A stretch of 64,000 bases of DNA from Actinoplanes campanulatus. GTDB taxonomy: Bacteria; Actinomycetota; Actinomycetes; Mycobacteriales; Micromonosporaceae. A program made the translations under genes and the position numbers. The notes under the pieces were generated by a model that was given only the letters and a program-made list of their open reading frames with translations, was not told the origin of the DNA and did not search any database. Of the stretch, positions 33,668 through 44,139 are shown in pieces (position 1 is the stretch's first letter; each line of letters starts with the position of its first letter). The stretch lies in the NCBI RefSeq assembly GCF_014647795.1, contig NZ_BMPW01000032.1, positions 28,814-92,813 on the forward strand, in the 5' to 3' direction.

Positions 33668-36162
33668 TGCGCCACCTCTTCGGCGAGGATCGGGCCGGGA
33701 ACCCCGGCGCTCAGCTTGACCACCGCGCCGGCGGTGACGCCGAGACTGCGCCGGACCGTCGAGCCCGGTGAGTTCGTCGGCAGCCACACCACCCGCGGCG
33801 GCAGGTCGGTGATCGCGGCCGGCAGCGTGACCGAGCCACGGGCGGTGCTCGCCGTGACCAGGTCACCGTCGCCGACACCCAGCGACTCGGCGAGGTCCTT
33901 GCCGATCCGGGCCACCGGCGGCCGGGCGGTACCGGCCAGCACCTGGTCGCCGTCGAGCAGCGAGCCCAGGTCGATCAGCTGGTGCCACGTGGCGAGGACC
34001 GCCTCGTCGCCGGCCGGCTGTGCGGGCCGGGCCGCCTCGGCGGCGGGCTGCGCCGGGCTCGACGCCGTGCTGCCGGGAAGGCCGCCCAGCTCACGGCGGA
34101 TCGCCATCACGTCCCCGGTGTTCAGGGTGACGTCGAGCAGGGCAGCGATCGCCTCCAGCACGCGGCCGTCGGTCATCGCCGTGCTCTTCAGCACCGCGCC
34201 GAACGACCGCAGCCGGCCCTCCCAGTCCATGTAGGTGCCGGCCTTCTCGACGGCCGGCGCGATCGGCAGGACCACGTCCGCCCGTCGGGTCACGGCGCTC
34301 TGCCGGATCTCGAGGCTGACCAGGAAGGGCACCGCGTCGAGCGCCTCCTCGGCCCGCTGCGGGTCGGTCAGGTCGGCCGGGTCGACGCCGCCGACCAGCA
34401 GGGCGCCGAGCGTGCCGTCCGCGGCCGCCGCGATGATCCGGTCGACGTCCCGGCCGGCCGTACCGGGCAGCGCGCCCGGCTCGGCCTTCCAGGCCAGCGA
34501 CAGTTCGGCGCGGGCCCCCGCCTCGGTGACCGGGCGACCCCCGGGCAACAGGTTGGGCAGGCAGCCGGCGTCGATCGCGCCGCGGTCGCCGGCCCGGCGG
34601 GGCACCCACGCGAGGCGGGCGCCGCTGCGGTCGGCCAGGGCCGCCGCCGCGCTGAGACCACCCGGAACCTCGGCCAGCCGCTCGCCCACGATCAGCAGTG
34701 AGCCGGGCGCGCTGAGCGCGGCGGCGACCGCCGGGTCGGTGCCGAGCAGGTGGGCCTCGCCGCCCGGGACGGCCGCGACGAGCGCGGCGCCGAGCTTCTC
34801 CAGACCCCGGGAGAGGTACGAGGAGACCGCGGTGATCCTGAGCTTGCCCTTACGGTGGCCCTTGCGCAGCCGCAGGAAGAGGATCGGCGCCTCCTCCTCC
34901 GGCTCCAGGCCCACGATCAGCACCGACGGGGCGTTCTCCACGTCCTCGTACGTCACTCCGGTGCCCCCGGCGACGTTCGCGGCCAGGAAGTCGGCCTCCT
35001 CGGTGATCCCGGTCGACGATCCGGTGGCACGGACCGGCCGGGCCCGGAAGTCGATGTCGTTGGTGCCGAGGACGGTCCGGGCGAATTTCGCGTACGCGTA
35101 CGCGTCCTCCACCGTGAGCCGGCCGCCCGGAAGGACCCCGACGCCGCGCTCCCGTGCGGCCTTCAGTCCCTCGGCCGCGGCCAGCAGCGCCTCGCTCCAG
35201 GCCGCCTCACGCAGTTCACCGGTGGCCGCGTCGCGGACCAGCGGCGTCATGATGCGGTCGGTGGCGGTGGCGTAGCGGAAGCCCCAGCGGCCCTTGTCGC
35301 AGTTCCACTCCTCGTTGACCGCCGGGTCGTCGCCGGCCAGGCGGCGCAGCACCTTCCCGCGCCGGTGGTCGGTGCGCTGCGAGCAGCCGGAGGCGCAGTG
35401 CTCGCAGGCGCTGGGCGTGGAGACCAGGTCGAACGGGCGGGCGCGGAACCGGTACTGCTCGCCGGTGAGCGCGCCGACCGGGCAGATCTGGATGGTGTTG
35501 CCGGAGAAGTACGAGTTGAACGGGACGTCGCCGTCGCCGTCACCGACCTCGCCGTCACCGGTGCCGTCGCCGCCGAAGAAGTCGTCCCGATAGACGTTGA
35601 TCTGCTCGCCGGAGGAGCGGTCCATCAGATCGATGAACTTGTCGCCGGCGATCTCCTCGGAGAACCGGGTGCAGCGCTGGCAGAGCACGCAGCGCTCCCG
35701 GTCCAGCAGCACCTGGCTGGAGATGTGGATCGGCTTCTGGTACTCCCGCTTCTCCTCCACGAAGCGGGAGTCCGCCCGGCCGGTGCTCATCGCCTGGTTC
35801 TGCAGCGGGCACTCGCCGCCCTTGTCGCAGGTGGGGCAGTCGAGCGGGTGGTTGATCAGCAGCAGTTCCATGACGCCGGCCTGCGCCTTGGCGGCGACCG
35901 GCGAGCTGAGCTGGGTCTTCACCACCATGCCCTCGGCCACCGTCTGGGTGCAGGAGGCCACCGGCTTGCGCTGGCCCTCCACCTCGACGAGGCACTGCCG
36001 GCAGGCGCCTGCCGGGGCGAGCAGCGGGTGGTCACAGAACCGCGGGATGGCGATGCCCATCCGCTCGGCGACCCGGATGACCAGCTCGCCCTTCTCGGCG
36101 GTGACCTCGACCCCGTCGATGACGAGCTTGACGGTGTCGACCCTCTTGGATACGTCGGTCAT
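33664..36162 (-). CDS. nuoG: NADH-quinone oxidoreductase subunit G
   Basis: 832 aa. N-terminal 2Fe-2S ferredoxin domain ([15 protein letters not shown]), the His-Cys 4Fe-4S domain ([17 protein letters not shown]), [14 protein letters not shown], and the N7-type 4Fe-4S motif CEHCASGC...C in the molybdopterin-oxidoreductase-like region. A Gly/Asp tract of about 16 residues (about 197-212, [16 protein letters not shown]) interrupts the domain before [17 protein letters not shown] and is absent from most relatives I know. The C-terminal domain resembles formate dehydrogenase but would not bind a cofactor. ATG 36162 shares one base with the nuoF stop. Confidence 0.96.
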   Translation of the reverse strand: MTDVSKRVDTVKLVIDGVEVTAEKGELVIRVAERMGIAIPRFCDHPLLAPAGACRQCLVEVEGQRKPVASCTQTVAEGMVVKTQLSSPVAAKAQAGVMELLLINHPLDCPTCDKGGECPLQNQAMSTGRADSRFVEEKREYQKPIHISSQVLLDRERCVLCQRCTRFSEEIAGDKFIDLMDRSSGEQINVYRDDFFGGDGTGDGEVGDGDGDVPFNSYFSGNTIQICPVGALTGEQYRFRARPFDLVSTPSACEHCASGCSQRTDHRRGKVLRRLAGDDPAVNEEWNCDKGRWGFRYATATDRIMTPLVRDAATGELREAAWSEALLAAAEGLKAARERGVGVLPGGRLTVEDAYAYAKFARTVLGTNDIDFRARPVRATGSSTGITEEADFLAANVAGGTGVTYEDVENAPSVLIVGLEPEEEAPILFLRLRKGHRKGKLRITAVSSYLSRGLEKLGAALVAAVPGGEAHLLGTDPAVAAALSAPGSLLIVGERLAEVPGGLSAAAALADRSGARLAWVPRRAGDRGAIDAGCLPNLLPGGRPVTEAGARAELSLAWKAEPGALPGTAGRDVDRIIAAAADGTLGALLVGGVDPADLTDPQRAEEALDAVPFLVSLEIRQSAVTRRADVVLPIAPAVEKAGTYMDWEGRLRSFGAVLKSTAMTDGRVLEAIAALLDVTLNTGDVMAIRRELGGLPGSTASSPAQPAAEAARPAQPAGDEAVLATWHQLIDLGSLLDGDQVLAGTARPPVARIGKDLAESLGVGDGDLVTASTARGSVTLPAAITDLPPRVVWLPTNSPGSTVRRSLGVTAGAVVKLSAGVPGPILAEEVAQ

Positions 36163-37478
36163 CAGTGCGCTCCAACCAGGGACTTCTCGGACAGCCGCGG
36201 GGCGGTCCGGCCCTCGATGTAGTCCAGGTAGTCCTGCCGGAACCACTTGAGCGTCGACACGACGGGCGTGGCCGCGCCGTCACCGAGGCCGCAGAAGGAC
36301 CGGCCGAAGATGTTGTCCGCGGTGTCCTGCAGGGTGTCCAGGTCCGTGTAGGTGCCCTGACCGGCGAGGATCCGCCGGTAGGTGCGCACCATCCAGTAGT
36401 TGCCCTCCCGGCACGGGGTGCACTTGCCGCAGGACTCGTGGTGGTAGAACTCCAGCCACCGCCACGTGTTGTAGACCGGGCAGTCCTGGTCCGAGAAGAT
36501 CTGCATGGCCGTGGTGCCGAGGATCGACCCGGCCGCCGACACCCCTTCGAAGTCCATCGGGGTGTCGATGTGCTCGGCGGTCAGGATCGGCGTCGACGAG
36601 CCGCCCGGCGTCCAGAACCTCAGGTTGTGGCCCGGCTTCATGCCCCCGGCCAGCTCGATCAGCTCGCGCAGGGTGATGCCGAGGCCGCACTCGTACTGGC
36701 CCGGGTTGGTGATCCGGCCGGACAGCGAGTAGATCATCGGGCCCGCCGACTTCTCGGTGCCCATGCTCTTCCACCAGTCCGCGCCGCCCAGCACGATGTA
36801 GGGCACGCTGGCGATGGTCCCGACGTTGTTGACCACGGTCGGGCTCGCGTACAGGCCGGCGATCGCCGGGAACGGCGGCCGCAGCCGCGGCTGGCCGCGG
36901 AAGCCCTCCAGCGAGTCGAGCAGCGCGGTCTCCTCACCACAGATGTACGCGCCGGCGCCGCTGTGGACGACCAGGTCCAGGTCGAATCCCGAGCCGAGGA
37001 TGTTCTTCCCGAGGTAGCCCTTGGCGTACGCCTCCTGGACCGCGTTGCGCAGCCGCCGGGCGGCGTGCACCGCCTCGCCACGGATGTAGATGTACGCCCG
37101 GTTGGCCCGGATGGCGTAGGAGGCGATGATCGCGCCCTCCACCAGCGAGTGCGGGTCGTACGTCATGAGCGGCAGGTCCTTGCAGGTGCCCGGCTCGCCC
37201 TCGTCCGCGTTGATCACGAGGTAGTGCGGCTTGCCGTCGCCCTGCGGGATGAATCCCCACTTGAGCCCGGTGGGGAAGCCCGCACCGCCCCGGCCGCGCA
37301 GGCCGGAGTCCTTGACCAGCTGGATCAGGTCGTCCGGGTGCACGTCCAGCGCCTTGCGCAGCGCCAGGTAGCCGTCGAGTCGTTCGTAGACCCCGATCCG
37401 CCAGGCGTCCGGCGAGAGCCAGCGCTTGGTCAGCACGGGGGTGAGCTTCTGGAGGACCTCCGGCCGTGGCTGGGTCAC
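36162..37478 (-). CDS. nuoF: NADH-quinone oxidoreductase subunit F (FMN, NADH site)
   Basis: 438 aa. [13 protein letters not shown] binds NADH, the stretch [12 protein letters not shown] binds FMN, and [12 protein letters not shown] with a later Cys (FCGLGDGA) binds cluster N3. Oxidises NADH and passes electrons through FMN to NuoE/NuoG. GTG at 37476-37478 overlaps nuoE as GTGA. Confidence 0.97.
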   Translation of the reverse strand: MTQPRPEVLQKLTPVLTKRWLSPDAWRIGVYERLDGYLALRKALDVHPDDLIQLVKDSGLRGRGGAGFPTGLKWGFIPQGDGKPHYLVINADEGEPGTCKDLPLMTYDPHSLVEGAIIASYAIRANRAYIYIRGEAVHAARRLRNAVQEAYAKGYLGKNILGSGFDLDLVVHSGAGAYICGEETALLDSLEGFRGQPRLRPPFPAIAGLYASPTVVNNVGTIASVPYIVLGGADWWKSMGTEKSAGPMIYSLSGRITNPGQYECGLGITLRELIELAGGMKPGHNLRFWTPGGSSTPILTAEHIDTPMDFEGVSAAGSILGTTAMQIFSDQDCPVYNTWRWLEFYHHESCGKCTPCREGNYWMVRTYRRILAGQGTYTDLDTLQDTADNIFGRSFCGLGDGAATPVVSTLKWFRQDYLDYIEGRTAPRLSEKSLVGAH

Positions 37479-38215
37479 TTCTTCTCCTCGGTGACGCGCG
37501 GCTTGGTCTTGGTGATCGGGGTGTCCGGGTCGAAACCGGCCACCGTGACACCGTGTTCCTGTGCCAGCCGCACACCGCGCAGCGTGGGCGCGCCCGCCAC
37601 CCCGTCGGCCACCGCGCCCTCGCGCGGGTCGGCGAAGCCGGCCAGCTGGTACTGCATCTCCCGCAGCGAGCAGATCCGCGCGCCCCGGGCGGGCGTCGGC
37701 CGATCCCCCTTGCGCAGGTTCTCCACCAGCTCGACCGCGCTCTCCGGGGTGGCCTGGTCGACGGTGAAGTCGTAGTTGACCGTCACCACCGGCGCGTAGT
37801 CGCAGGCGGCCAGGCACTCGGCGTGCTCCAGCGTGATCTTGCCGTCGGCCGTGGTCTCGTCGTGGCCCACGCCGAGGTGCTCGGTCAGCTGGTCGTAGAC
37901 CTCCTGGCCGCCCATCACGTTGCACAGGGTGTTGGTGCAGACGCTGACCAGGTACTCACCGGTGGGCCGGCGCTTGTACATGGTGTAGAAGGTCGCGACC
38001 GCGCCGACCTGGGCCTTGTTGATGCCGAGCAGGTCGGCGCAGAACGCCACCCCGTTCGGGCTGACATGGCCCTCCTCGGTCTGCACCAGGTGCAGCAGCG
38101 GCAGCAGCGCGGACCGTTCCCGGCCGGCCGGGTAGCGGGCGAGGATCTCGAGCGCGGGCTCGAGAAGCTTCGCCGCCAGTGGTTCGGCGGCCGGCGAGAA
38201 TTCCACCGTTGTCAT
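37475..38215 (-). CDS. nuoE: NADH-quinone oxidoreductase subunit E (2Fe-2S)
   Basis: 246 aa. The thioredoxin-like 2Fe-2S domain carries CTNTLC and CLAAC as ligands of cluster N1a. Beyond about residue 165 a polar C-terminal extension of about 80 residues ([19 protein letters not shown]...) is seen, as in other actinobacterial NuoE proteins. ATG overlaps nuoD as ATGA. Confidence 0.96.
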   Translation of the reverse strand: MTTVEFSPAAEPLAAKLLEPALEILARYPAGRERSALLPLLHLVQTEEGHVSPNGVAFCADLLGINKAQVGAVATFYTMYKRRPTGEYLVSVCTNTLCNVMGGQEVYDQLTEHLGVGHDETTADGKITLEHAECLAACDYAPVVTVNYDFTVDQATPESAVELVENLRKGDRPTPARGARICSLREMQYQLAGFADPREGAVADGVAGAPTLRGVRLAQEHGVTVAGFDPDTPITKTKPRVTEEKK

Positions 38216-39537
38216 CGGTCACACCCACCCATCACGGGATCCAGCGAAGCGCCGCCGGCGATCACGTCGGCCAGCAGGGCGCCCTCGGCCATCGCGGGGA
38301 TGGCCTGGAGGTTCACGAAGCTCGGCTCGCGGTAGTGCACCCGGTACGGATGGGTGCCACCGTCGGAGACCGCGTGTACGCCGAGTTCGCCACGCGGGTG
38401 CTCGATGGCGACGTAGACCTGGCCGGGCGGAACCCGGAAGCCCTCGGTCACCAGCTTGAAGTGGTGGATCAGCGACTCCATCGACTGACCCATGATCTTG
38501 GCGACGTGCTCGAGGGAGTTTCCGAGCCCGTCGAGGCCGAGCGCGAGCTGCGACGGCCAGGCGATCTTCTTGTCCTCGATCCAGATCGGCCCGGGCCGGA
38601 GACGGTCCAGCGCCTGCTCGACGATCTTCAGCGACTCACGGATCTCCGCCACCCGGACCAGGTAGCGGCCCCAGACGTCACCGGTCGTCGCGGTGGGCAC
38701 GTCGAACTCGTAGTCCTCGTACCCGCAGTAGGGCATCGTCTTGCGCAGATCCCAGGGCAGGCCGGCCGAGCGCAGCACCGGCCCGGTGATGCCCAGGGCG
38801 AGGCAGCCGGTCACGTCCAGCACCGCGACACCCTGGGTGCGCTGCTGCCAGATGACCTGCCCGGAGAGCATGGCCTCGTACTCCTTGAGCTTCTTCGGCA
38901 GGTACTTGAGGAAGTCGCGGATCTTCTTGACCGCGGACTCCGGCAGGTCCTGCGCGAGGCCGCCCGGGCGGATGTAGCCGTTGTTCATCCGCAGGCCGGA
39001 GGTCTCCTCGAAGATGTCGAGGATGTACTCCCGCTCGCGGAAGCCGTACAGCATCATCGAGATCGCGCCCAGCTCCATGCCGGTGGTGGCCAGCCAGACC
39101 AGGTGCGAGGCGATCCGCTGGAGCTCCATGAACATGACCCGGATCGTGTTGGTGCGCTCGGTGATCTGGTCGGTGACGCCGAGCAGCTTCTCCACGGCGA
39201 GGCAGTAGGCCACCTCGTTCGACATGTTGGAGAGGTAGTCCATCCGGGTCACGAAGGTGACGCCCTGGGTCCAGTTGCGGTACTCCAGGTTCTTCTCGAT
39301 CCCGGTGTGCAGGTAGCCGACGACCGGGCGGCACTCGGTCACCGTCTCGCCGTCGAGCTCGAGCACCAGCCGGAGCACACCGTGCGTGGACGGGTGCTGC
39401 GGGCCCATGTTGACGACGATCTTCTCGTTGCTGAGCGGGTCGACGCTGGCGGTGAGGGAGTCCCAGTCCCCACCGGTGACCGTGAAGACCCGGCCCTCGG
39501 TGGTCTCGCGCTCGCTCGCGTACTCAGATGTGGTCAC
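38212..39537 (-). CDS. nuoD: NADH-quinone oxidoreductase subunit D
   Basis: 441 aa; 49-kDa-type subunit with the quinone site. [15 protein letters not shown] holds the conserved His of the quinone pocket; [19 protein letters not shown] and [17 protein letters not shown] are family hallmarks. GTG overlaps the nuoC stop as GTGA. Confidence 0.97.
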   Translation of the reverse strand: MTTSEYASERETTEGRVFTVTGGDWDSLTASVDPLSNEKIVVNMGPQHPSTHGVLRLVLELDGETVTECRPVVGYLHTGIEKNLEYRNWTQGVTFVTRMDYLSNMSNEVAYCLAVEKLLGVTDQITERTNTIRVMFMELQRIASHLVWLATTGMELGAISMMLYGFREREYILDIFEETSGLRMNNGYIRPGGLAQDLPESAVKKIRDFLKYLPKKLKEYEAMLSGQVIWQQRTQGVAVLDVTGCLALGITGPVLRSAGLPWDLRKTMPYCGYEDYEFDVPTATTGDVWGRYLVRVAEIRESLKIVEQALDRLRPGPIWIEDKKIAWPSQLALGLDGLGNSLEHVAKIMGQSMESLIHHFKLVTEGFRVPPGQVYVAIEHPRGELGVHAVSDGGTHPYRVHYREPSFVNLQAIPAMAEGALLADVIAGGASLDPVMGGCDR

Positions 39538-40241
39538 TGGTAGACCCTCCGCTGGTCGGGAGGCGGAATCTCGGCGCCCTTGTATTCGACGGGCACGCCG
39601 CCGAGCGGGTAGTCCTTGCGCTGGGGGTGGCCCTCCCAGTCGTCCGGCATGAGGATCCGCGTCAGGTTCGGGTGGCCCGGGAAGACGACGCCGAACATGT
39701 CGTAGATCTCCCGCTCCTGCCAGTCGGCGGTCGGGTAGACCCCGGTGACGCTCGGGACGGTGACGCCGTCGGCCACCGCGACCTCCAGCCGCACCCGGCG
39801 GCGATAGGTCATCGAAGTCAATTGATAAGCGATGTGGAATCGGCGCTCATCGGATCCGAGATAGTCCACCGCGTCGACCGACGAGCAGAGCTCGAACCGG
39901 AGTGCGGCGTCGTCACGCATTACCTGACACACCTCGACGATGTGCTCGGCGCGTACGTGGAGTGTGAGTTCTGCCCTATCCACGACCACCTTCTCGATGG
40001 CTTCGGAGAGGGCCGGATAAGCTTCCTCCAACGCGTCATAGACGTCGTCGAAATACCCGCCGTAGGGTCGTGGGCTGTCAAAAGCAGCAGGTCGCGGGCG
40101 GGTCAGGCGACCGAAGCCGGAGACGTCTCCGGTGCCTTTGACGCCGAACATGCCCTTATCCGGGCTGGGCGGCGTCTGTGCGGGAGCACCCAATTCCGCG
40201 CCTACCGGAGCACTACCCTCGGTTCCGGGCTGAATACTCAT
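39534..40241 (-). CDS. nuoC: NADH-quinone oxidoreductase subunit C
   Basis: 235 aa. The 30-kDa domain carries [21 protein letters not shown] and the signature [25 protein letters not shown] of which the E-R-E-x-x-D-M-F-G part is diagnostic, then [12 protein letters not shown]. The first 50 residues are a disordered extension. ATG at 40239-40241 overlaps nuoB as ATGA. Confidence 0.97.
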   Translation of the reverse strand: MSIQPGTEGSAPVGAELGAPAQTPPSPDKGMFGVKGTGDVSGFGRLTRPRPAAFDSPRPYGGYFDDVYDALEEAYPALSEAIEKVVVDRAELTLHVRAEHIVEVCQVMRDDAALRFELCSSVDAVDYLGSDERRFHIAYQLTSMTYRRRVRLEVAVADGVTVPSVTGVYPTADWQEREIYDMFGVVFPGHPNLTRILMPDDWEGHPQRKDYPLGGVPVEYKGAEIPPPDQRRVYQ

Positions 40242-40909
40242 TTGTGAACCTCCCGCAAATGCGGCTGGAGCTTCATCCAGTTCTCGATCCGCAATTGCTC
40301 CTCGCGCCCTTCTTTCACGGCCTGGGTCCATTCCGCACGGCGGGCCTTGTCCACGCGGTAGGAAGAGGGCATGGCGCCGGGCGCGACGATCGGAACCCGG
40401 CCCTCGGCCTGCCGGGCTTCGAGCATCTTGCGGCCGTTCGGGCCGAGAGGCTGGGCCATGACCTTCTCGCGCATCTTGAGAATCGCGTCGATCAGCATCT
40501 CCGGCCGGGGCGGACACCCGGGTAGGTAGATGTCGACCGGGACGATGTGGTCCACGCCCTGGACGATGGCGTAGTTGTTGAACATGCCGCCGGACGAGGC
40601 GCACACGCCCATCGAGATGACCGACCGCGGCTCCGGCATCTGGTCGTAGATCTGCCGGACGACCGGGGCCATCTTCTGGCTCACCCGGCCGGCCACGATC
40701 ATCAGGTCGGCCTGCCGCGGCGAGGCGCGGAACACCTCCATCCCCCAGCGACCCAGGTCGTAGTGGGGGCCGCCGGAGGCCATCATCTCGATGGCGCAAC
40801 AGGCGAGGCCGAAGGTGGCGCCCCAGAACGACGACTTACGGGCCCAGTTGGACAGTTTCTCCACGCTCGTCAGCAGGATGCCCGACGGGAGCTTCTCTTC
40901 GATTCCCAT
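40238..40909 (-). CDS. nuoB: NADH-quinone oxidoreductase subunit B (cluster N2)
   Basis: 223 aa. Cluster N2 ligands: the adjacent Cys pair in [11 protein letters not shown], Cys in MGVCASSGG and Cys in LPGCPPRPE. This is the last electron carrier before menaquinone. The C-terminal 60 residues ([13 protein letters not shown]...) are an extension typical of actinobacteria. Begins 6 bp after the nuoA stop. Confidence 0.97.
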   Translation of the reverse strand: MGIEEKLPSGILLTSVEKLSNWARKSSFWGATFGLACCAIEMMASGGPHYDLGRWGMEVFRASPRQADLMIVAGRVSQKMAPVVRQIYDQMPEPRSVISMGVCASSGGMFNNYAIVQGVDHIVPVDIYLPGCPPRPEMLIDAILKMREKVMAQPLGPNGRKMLEARQAEGRVPIVAPGAMPSSYRVDKARRAEWTQAVKEGREEQLRIENWMKLQPHLREVHK

Positions 40910-40915
40910 AACGCA

Positions 40916-41281
40916 TCAGTCCCAGTTGAGTCCGCCGCGTCGCCACACATACGCGTAGGCGATGAAGACGGTGAGGATGAACAGGACCATCTCCACGAAC
41001 CCGAACAGGCCGAGCGCGTCGAAGGACACGGCCCACGGGTACAGGAAAATGGTCTCGATGTCGAAGATGATGAAGAGCATCGCGGTCAGGTAGAACTTCA
41101 CCGGAAACCGCCCGCCACCGATCGGTTGTGGCGCAGGCTCGATCCCACACTCGTAGGCGTCGAGCTTGGCCCGGTTGAAGCGCTTCGGCCCGACGATCGG
41201 CGCGATGGACACCGAGAACAACGCGAAGAGGGCGCCGAGGATCAGCAACCCGACGATCGGGACATAAGGGTTGATCGTCAT
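40916..41281 (-). CDS. nuoA: NADH-quinone oxidoreductase subunit A
   Basis: 121 aa, three membrane helices. The loop KLDAYECGIEP with the conserved Cys near the quinone site and FDIETIFLYPWAV are diagnostic. First gene of the operon; GGGAG lies upstream of the ATG. Confidence 0.97.
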   Translation of the reverse strand: MTINPYVPIVGLLILGALFALFSVSIAPIVGPKRFNRAKLDAYECGIEPAPQPIGGGRFPVKFYLTAMLFIIFDIETIFLYPWAVSFDALGLFGFVEMVLFILTVFIAYAYVWRRGGLNWD

Positions 41282-41374
41282 GTCTACTCCCGTACGACTG
41301 TTAGCCGCTTCACACTAGTTACTGAGGTTGTGCTGTCCTTTGGTCGGGGGTGCCCTAATTCGTACTGACCGAGG
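41282..41374 (-). promoter_or_regulatory. Promoter region of the nuo operon
   Basis: 93 bp between menJ and nuoA. In minus-strand sense TAGTGT lies about 40 bp before the nuoA ATG and may be a -10 box. No hairpin separates menJ from nuoA, so read-through from menJ into nuo is also possible. Confidence 0.35.
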
Positions 41375-42667
41375 TCAGACGGAGGGCGCCACCTTGGTCA
41401 ATCCATTGATGATGCGATCCATGGCGTCGCCACCCCGGGGGTCGGTGAGGTTTGCCAGGAGCTTGAGGACGAACTTCATGAGCAGCGGCTGCGGCATGCC
41501 GTACTTGGTGGCCAGCCGCATGATCTGCGGGTTGCCGATCAGCTTCACGAAGATCCCACCGATCCGGTAATAGCCACCGAACCGGAGACTCAATTCGGCG
41601 GGGTACGCCTGGAGCGCGCGCTCGCGCTCCGGTCCGGCCGGCCGGGCCAGGGCTTGCACCGCCACCTCGGCCGCCATCTCACCGGACTCCATCGCGTACG
41701 CGATGCCCTCGCCGTTCATCGGGTTGACCATGCCGCCGGAGTCACCGACCAGCATCACCCCACGGGTGTAGTGCGGCACCCGGTTGAAGCCCATCGGCAG
41801 CGCGGCGCCCAGCGTCGGGCCGTCCGCATTGGCCTCCTCACGCAGTCCCCACTCCTCCGGAGTGCTGCCCAGCCAGTCGGTGAGCAGATTTCGGTAGTTC
41901 GTCTTACCGAAGGCGTCCGAGGAGTTCAGGATGCCGAGACCGACGTTCACCCGGCCGTCACCCAGTCCGAAGATCCAGCCGTAGCCGGGCAGGAGCCGGC
42001 CCGGGTTCTGCGCGCTGCGCAGCTCCAGCCAGGACTCCAGGTAGTCGTCGTCCGCCTTCACGGCCGAACGGTAATAGCGCCGAACCGCCACGCCGAGGGG
42101 CCGATCGTCCCGCTTGGCCAGACCGAGCGACAGGGGGAACTTGCCGGACACGCCGTCCGCGGCGATCACCAGGGGGGCACGGAAGGAGACCGGCTCACGC
42201 TCCGGGCCGGACTTCGCCTCGACGCCGATCACGTAGCCGTCGTCGTCGGTCACCGCTCCGATGACGTTCACCCCGGTGCGCAGGATGGCGCCGGCCTCCA
42301 CGGCTTGCCGGGCCAGCATGTCGTCGAAGTCCATCCGGGTACGGACGAGACCGTAGTTGGGGAAGCTGGCGAGATCGGGCCAGTCCAGTTCCAGCCGGAC
42401 TCCGCCGCCGATCACCCGCAGGCCCCGGTTCTGCAGCCAGCCGGCCTTCTCCGAGGTGTCGACACCCATCCGGATGAGCTGGCGGACCGCGCGCGGGGTG
42501 AGGCCGTCACCGCACACCTTCTCGCGCGGGAACTCGGTCTTCTCGAGCAGCAGAACGCGCACGCCGTGGCGAGCCAGATGGTAAGCCGCCGCGGAGCCAC
42601 CGGGACCCGCTCCGACCACGATCACGTCCGCCTCGTCTACGACGGGCCCACTCGGGTGGTCGTTCAC
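41375..42667 (-). CDS. menJ: Menaquinone reductase MenJ (geranylgeranyl reductase family)
   Basis: 430 aa flavoprotein. N-terminal FAD motif VVGAGPGGSAAAYHLARHG, the CGDGLTPRAV segment, and the second FAD motif MLVGDSGGMVNPMNGEGIAYAMESG. MenJ of mycobacteria (Rv0561c) saturates one isoprene unit of menaquinone; the position beside menG, mqnC and nuo supports the same role. Other members of this family reduce archaeal or chlorophyll prenyl chains. GTG start with GGAGG seven bases upstream. Confidence 0.88.
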   Translation of the reverse strand: MNDHPSGPVVDEADVIVVGAGPGGSAAAYHLARHGVRVLLLEKTEFPREKVCGDGLTPRAVRQLIRMGVDTSEKAGWLQNRGLRVIGGGVRLELDWPDLASFPNYGLVRTRMDFDDMLARQAVEAGAILRTGVNVIGAVTDDDGYVIGVEAKSGPEREPVSFRAPLVIAADGVSGKFPLSLGLAKRDDRPLGVAVRRYYRSAVKADDDYLESWLELRSAQNPGRLLPGYGWIFGLGDGRVNVGLGILNSSDAFGKTNYRNLLTDWLGSTPEEWGLREEANADGPTLGAALPMGFNRVPHYTRGVMLVGDSGGMVNPMNGEGIAYAMESGEMAAEVAVQALARPAGPERERALQAYPAELSLRFGGYYRIGGIFVKLIGNPQIMRLATKYGMPQPLLMKFVLKLLANLTDPRGGDAMDRIINGLTKVAPSV

Positions 42668-42789
42668 GGTCCAACCTCCGTCTCGCCCGGACGCTCGTGA
42701 ATTAGTTCACAAGCATGCCTCGATCGGAGTGTAGGCCGACTATCGAAGATCTTTGCGCTTAGGTTCCCCTAATTGTTCCTGAAGCACTA

Positions 42790-43047
42790 TCATCCCTGCT
42801 CAGGGGCACGGAGGACCCGGTCCGCCACGCCGAGCGCCGGGCCGTCCAGGTGGTCGCGGATGGTGCCGCCCATCGCTTGGTCGAGCGCCACGATGAGCCC
42901 CTCCACGAGGTCCTGGGCAAGATCGGGATCCTGCGCCGCGACCCGCCGAAGCCGCGCGGCCAGCTCGGTTGCGCGGCGCGCGTCCGCCTCACCCTCGTCG
43001 ATCGCGAGGTCGATGTCGGTGTCGTCGAGTTGTCCGAGATCAGTCAT
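42790..43047 (-). CDS. Small acidic hypothetical protein
   Basis: 85 aa from the ATG at 43045-43047, acidic and mostly helical (DDTDIDLAIDEGEADARRATELAARLRRVAAQ). No signal peptide, membrane helix or known motif. In minus-strand sense TTAGTT lies six bases before the ATG, which would fit a leaderless message. It sits between menJ and menG and may be co-regulated with them; function unknown. Confidence 0.65.
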   Translation of the reverse strand: MTDLGQLDDTDIDLAIDEGEADARRATELAARLRRVAAQDPDLAQDLVEGLIVALDQAMGGTIRDHLDGPALGVADRVLRAPEQG

Positions 43048-43096
43048 GACTCGAACTAAGCAGCACATTCACTGCCTGGTGGGCGAAATGCCGTAT

Positions 43097-43810
43097 TTAC
43101 ACCCGGGTGGCGCGGTGCAGCGCCACGATCCCACCGCTCAGATTGCGCCAGCCGACCCGGTCCCACGGCCCGGCCGCGGCGATCCGGTCCGCCAGACCCT
43201 GCTGGTCCGGCCAGGCGCGGATCGATTCGGCCAGATAGACGTACGCCTCCGGATTGCTCGACACGCCCCGCGCCACGGTCGGCAGCGAGCGCATCAAATA
43301 CTGCATGTAGATCGTCCGGAAGGCGGTGCTCGTCGGGTGGCTGAACTCACACACCACGAGCCGGCCGCCCGGCCGCGTCACCCGGGCGAACTCACGCAGC
43401 GCGGCGCCGGTGTCCACCACGTTGCGCAGCGCGAAGGAGATCGTCACCGCGTCGAAGACACCGTCCGCGAACGGCAGCCGGAGCGCGTCCCCGGCCAGCA
43501 GCGGCACCTCGGCCCGGACCCGGCGGCCGGCCTGGAGCATGCCCACCGAGAGGTCCGCGCCGACCGCGAACGCCCCGGACCGGCCCAGCTCCTCGGTGGA
43601 GATCCCGGTGCCGGCGCCCACGTCCAGCACCCGCTCGCCGGGCCGCAGCCCCAGCGCGGTCCGGGTGGCCCGGCGCCAGCCCCGGTCCTGCCCGAAGGAG
43701 AGCACGGTGTTGGTGAGGTCGTAGCGTTTCGCCACGCCGTCGAACATCTCGGCGACCTCGTGCGGCTGCTTGTCCAGATCTGCGCGCGTCACGAGGACTA
43801 ACTCTGCCAT
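43097..43810 (-). CDS. menG: Demethylmenaquinone methyltransferase
   Basis: 237 aa, UbiE/COQ5 class I methyltransferase. Motifs: [16 protein letters not shown], the SAM-binding [14 protein letters not shown], the [12 protein letters not shown] segment and [17 protein letters not shown]. It adds the last methyl group to the quinone ring with S-adenosylmethionine. A GTG at 43792 ([14 protein letters not shown]) is an alternative start. Neighbours menJ and mqnC belong to the same pathway. Confidence 0.93.
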   Translation of the reverse strand: MAELVLVTRADLDKQPHEVAEMFDGVAKRYDLTNTVLSFGQDRGWRRATRTALGLRPGERVLDVGAGTGISTEELGRSGAFAVGADLSVGMLQAGRRVRAEVPLLAGDALRLPFADGVFDAVTISFALRNVVDTGAALREFARVTRPGGRLVVCEFSHPTSTAFRTIYMQYLMRSLPTVARGVSSNPEAYVYLAESIRAWPDQQGLADRIAAAGPWDRVGWRNLSGGIVALHRATRV

Positions 43811-44139
43811 CCCATCCGACCACCCCGACGACCCCCGCCCTTAAATCGGACTAAAGGCCCTCCCACGCAACAGCGCGGGCGGGATGGTTTCCCATCCCGC
43901 CCGCGCCTTGTGCGTTATATATACGACCGTCGTCGGTCGGGTCCGAATGCTCGTCACCGACGCGATCGCGACTGGCGACGTATGAGTGTTCCGTTGCCTT
44001 ACAAGGGCAACGTAACCAGCAGCAACGACCCGGTACAGGCAACCGGCGGGCTCGTTACGAAGGAGCAACCCAGCCTCGCCGGTCCGACGATCCGAACCTG
44101 GCCGAACGGACGACTGCCACCCCCTGAAGGGGCCAGTTA
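43811..44139. terminator. Intergenic stretch with a long hairpin between mqnC and menG
   Basis: 329 bp without a supported gene. A 15-bp perfect stem (43873-43887 and 43892-43906, arms GCGCGGGCGGGATGG and complement) with a 4-nt loop is the likely terminator of mqnC. A smaller inverted repeat GTTGCC/GGCAAC lies at 43993-44011. The AT-rich TTATATATA at about 43914 may be part of a promoter for menG, which is also on the minus strand. Confidence 0.65.
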
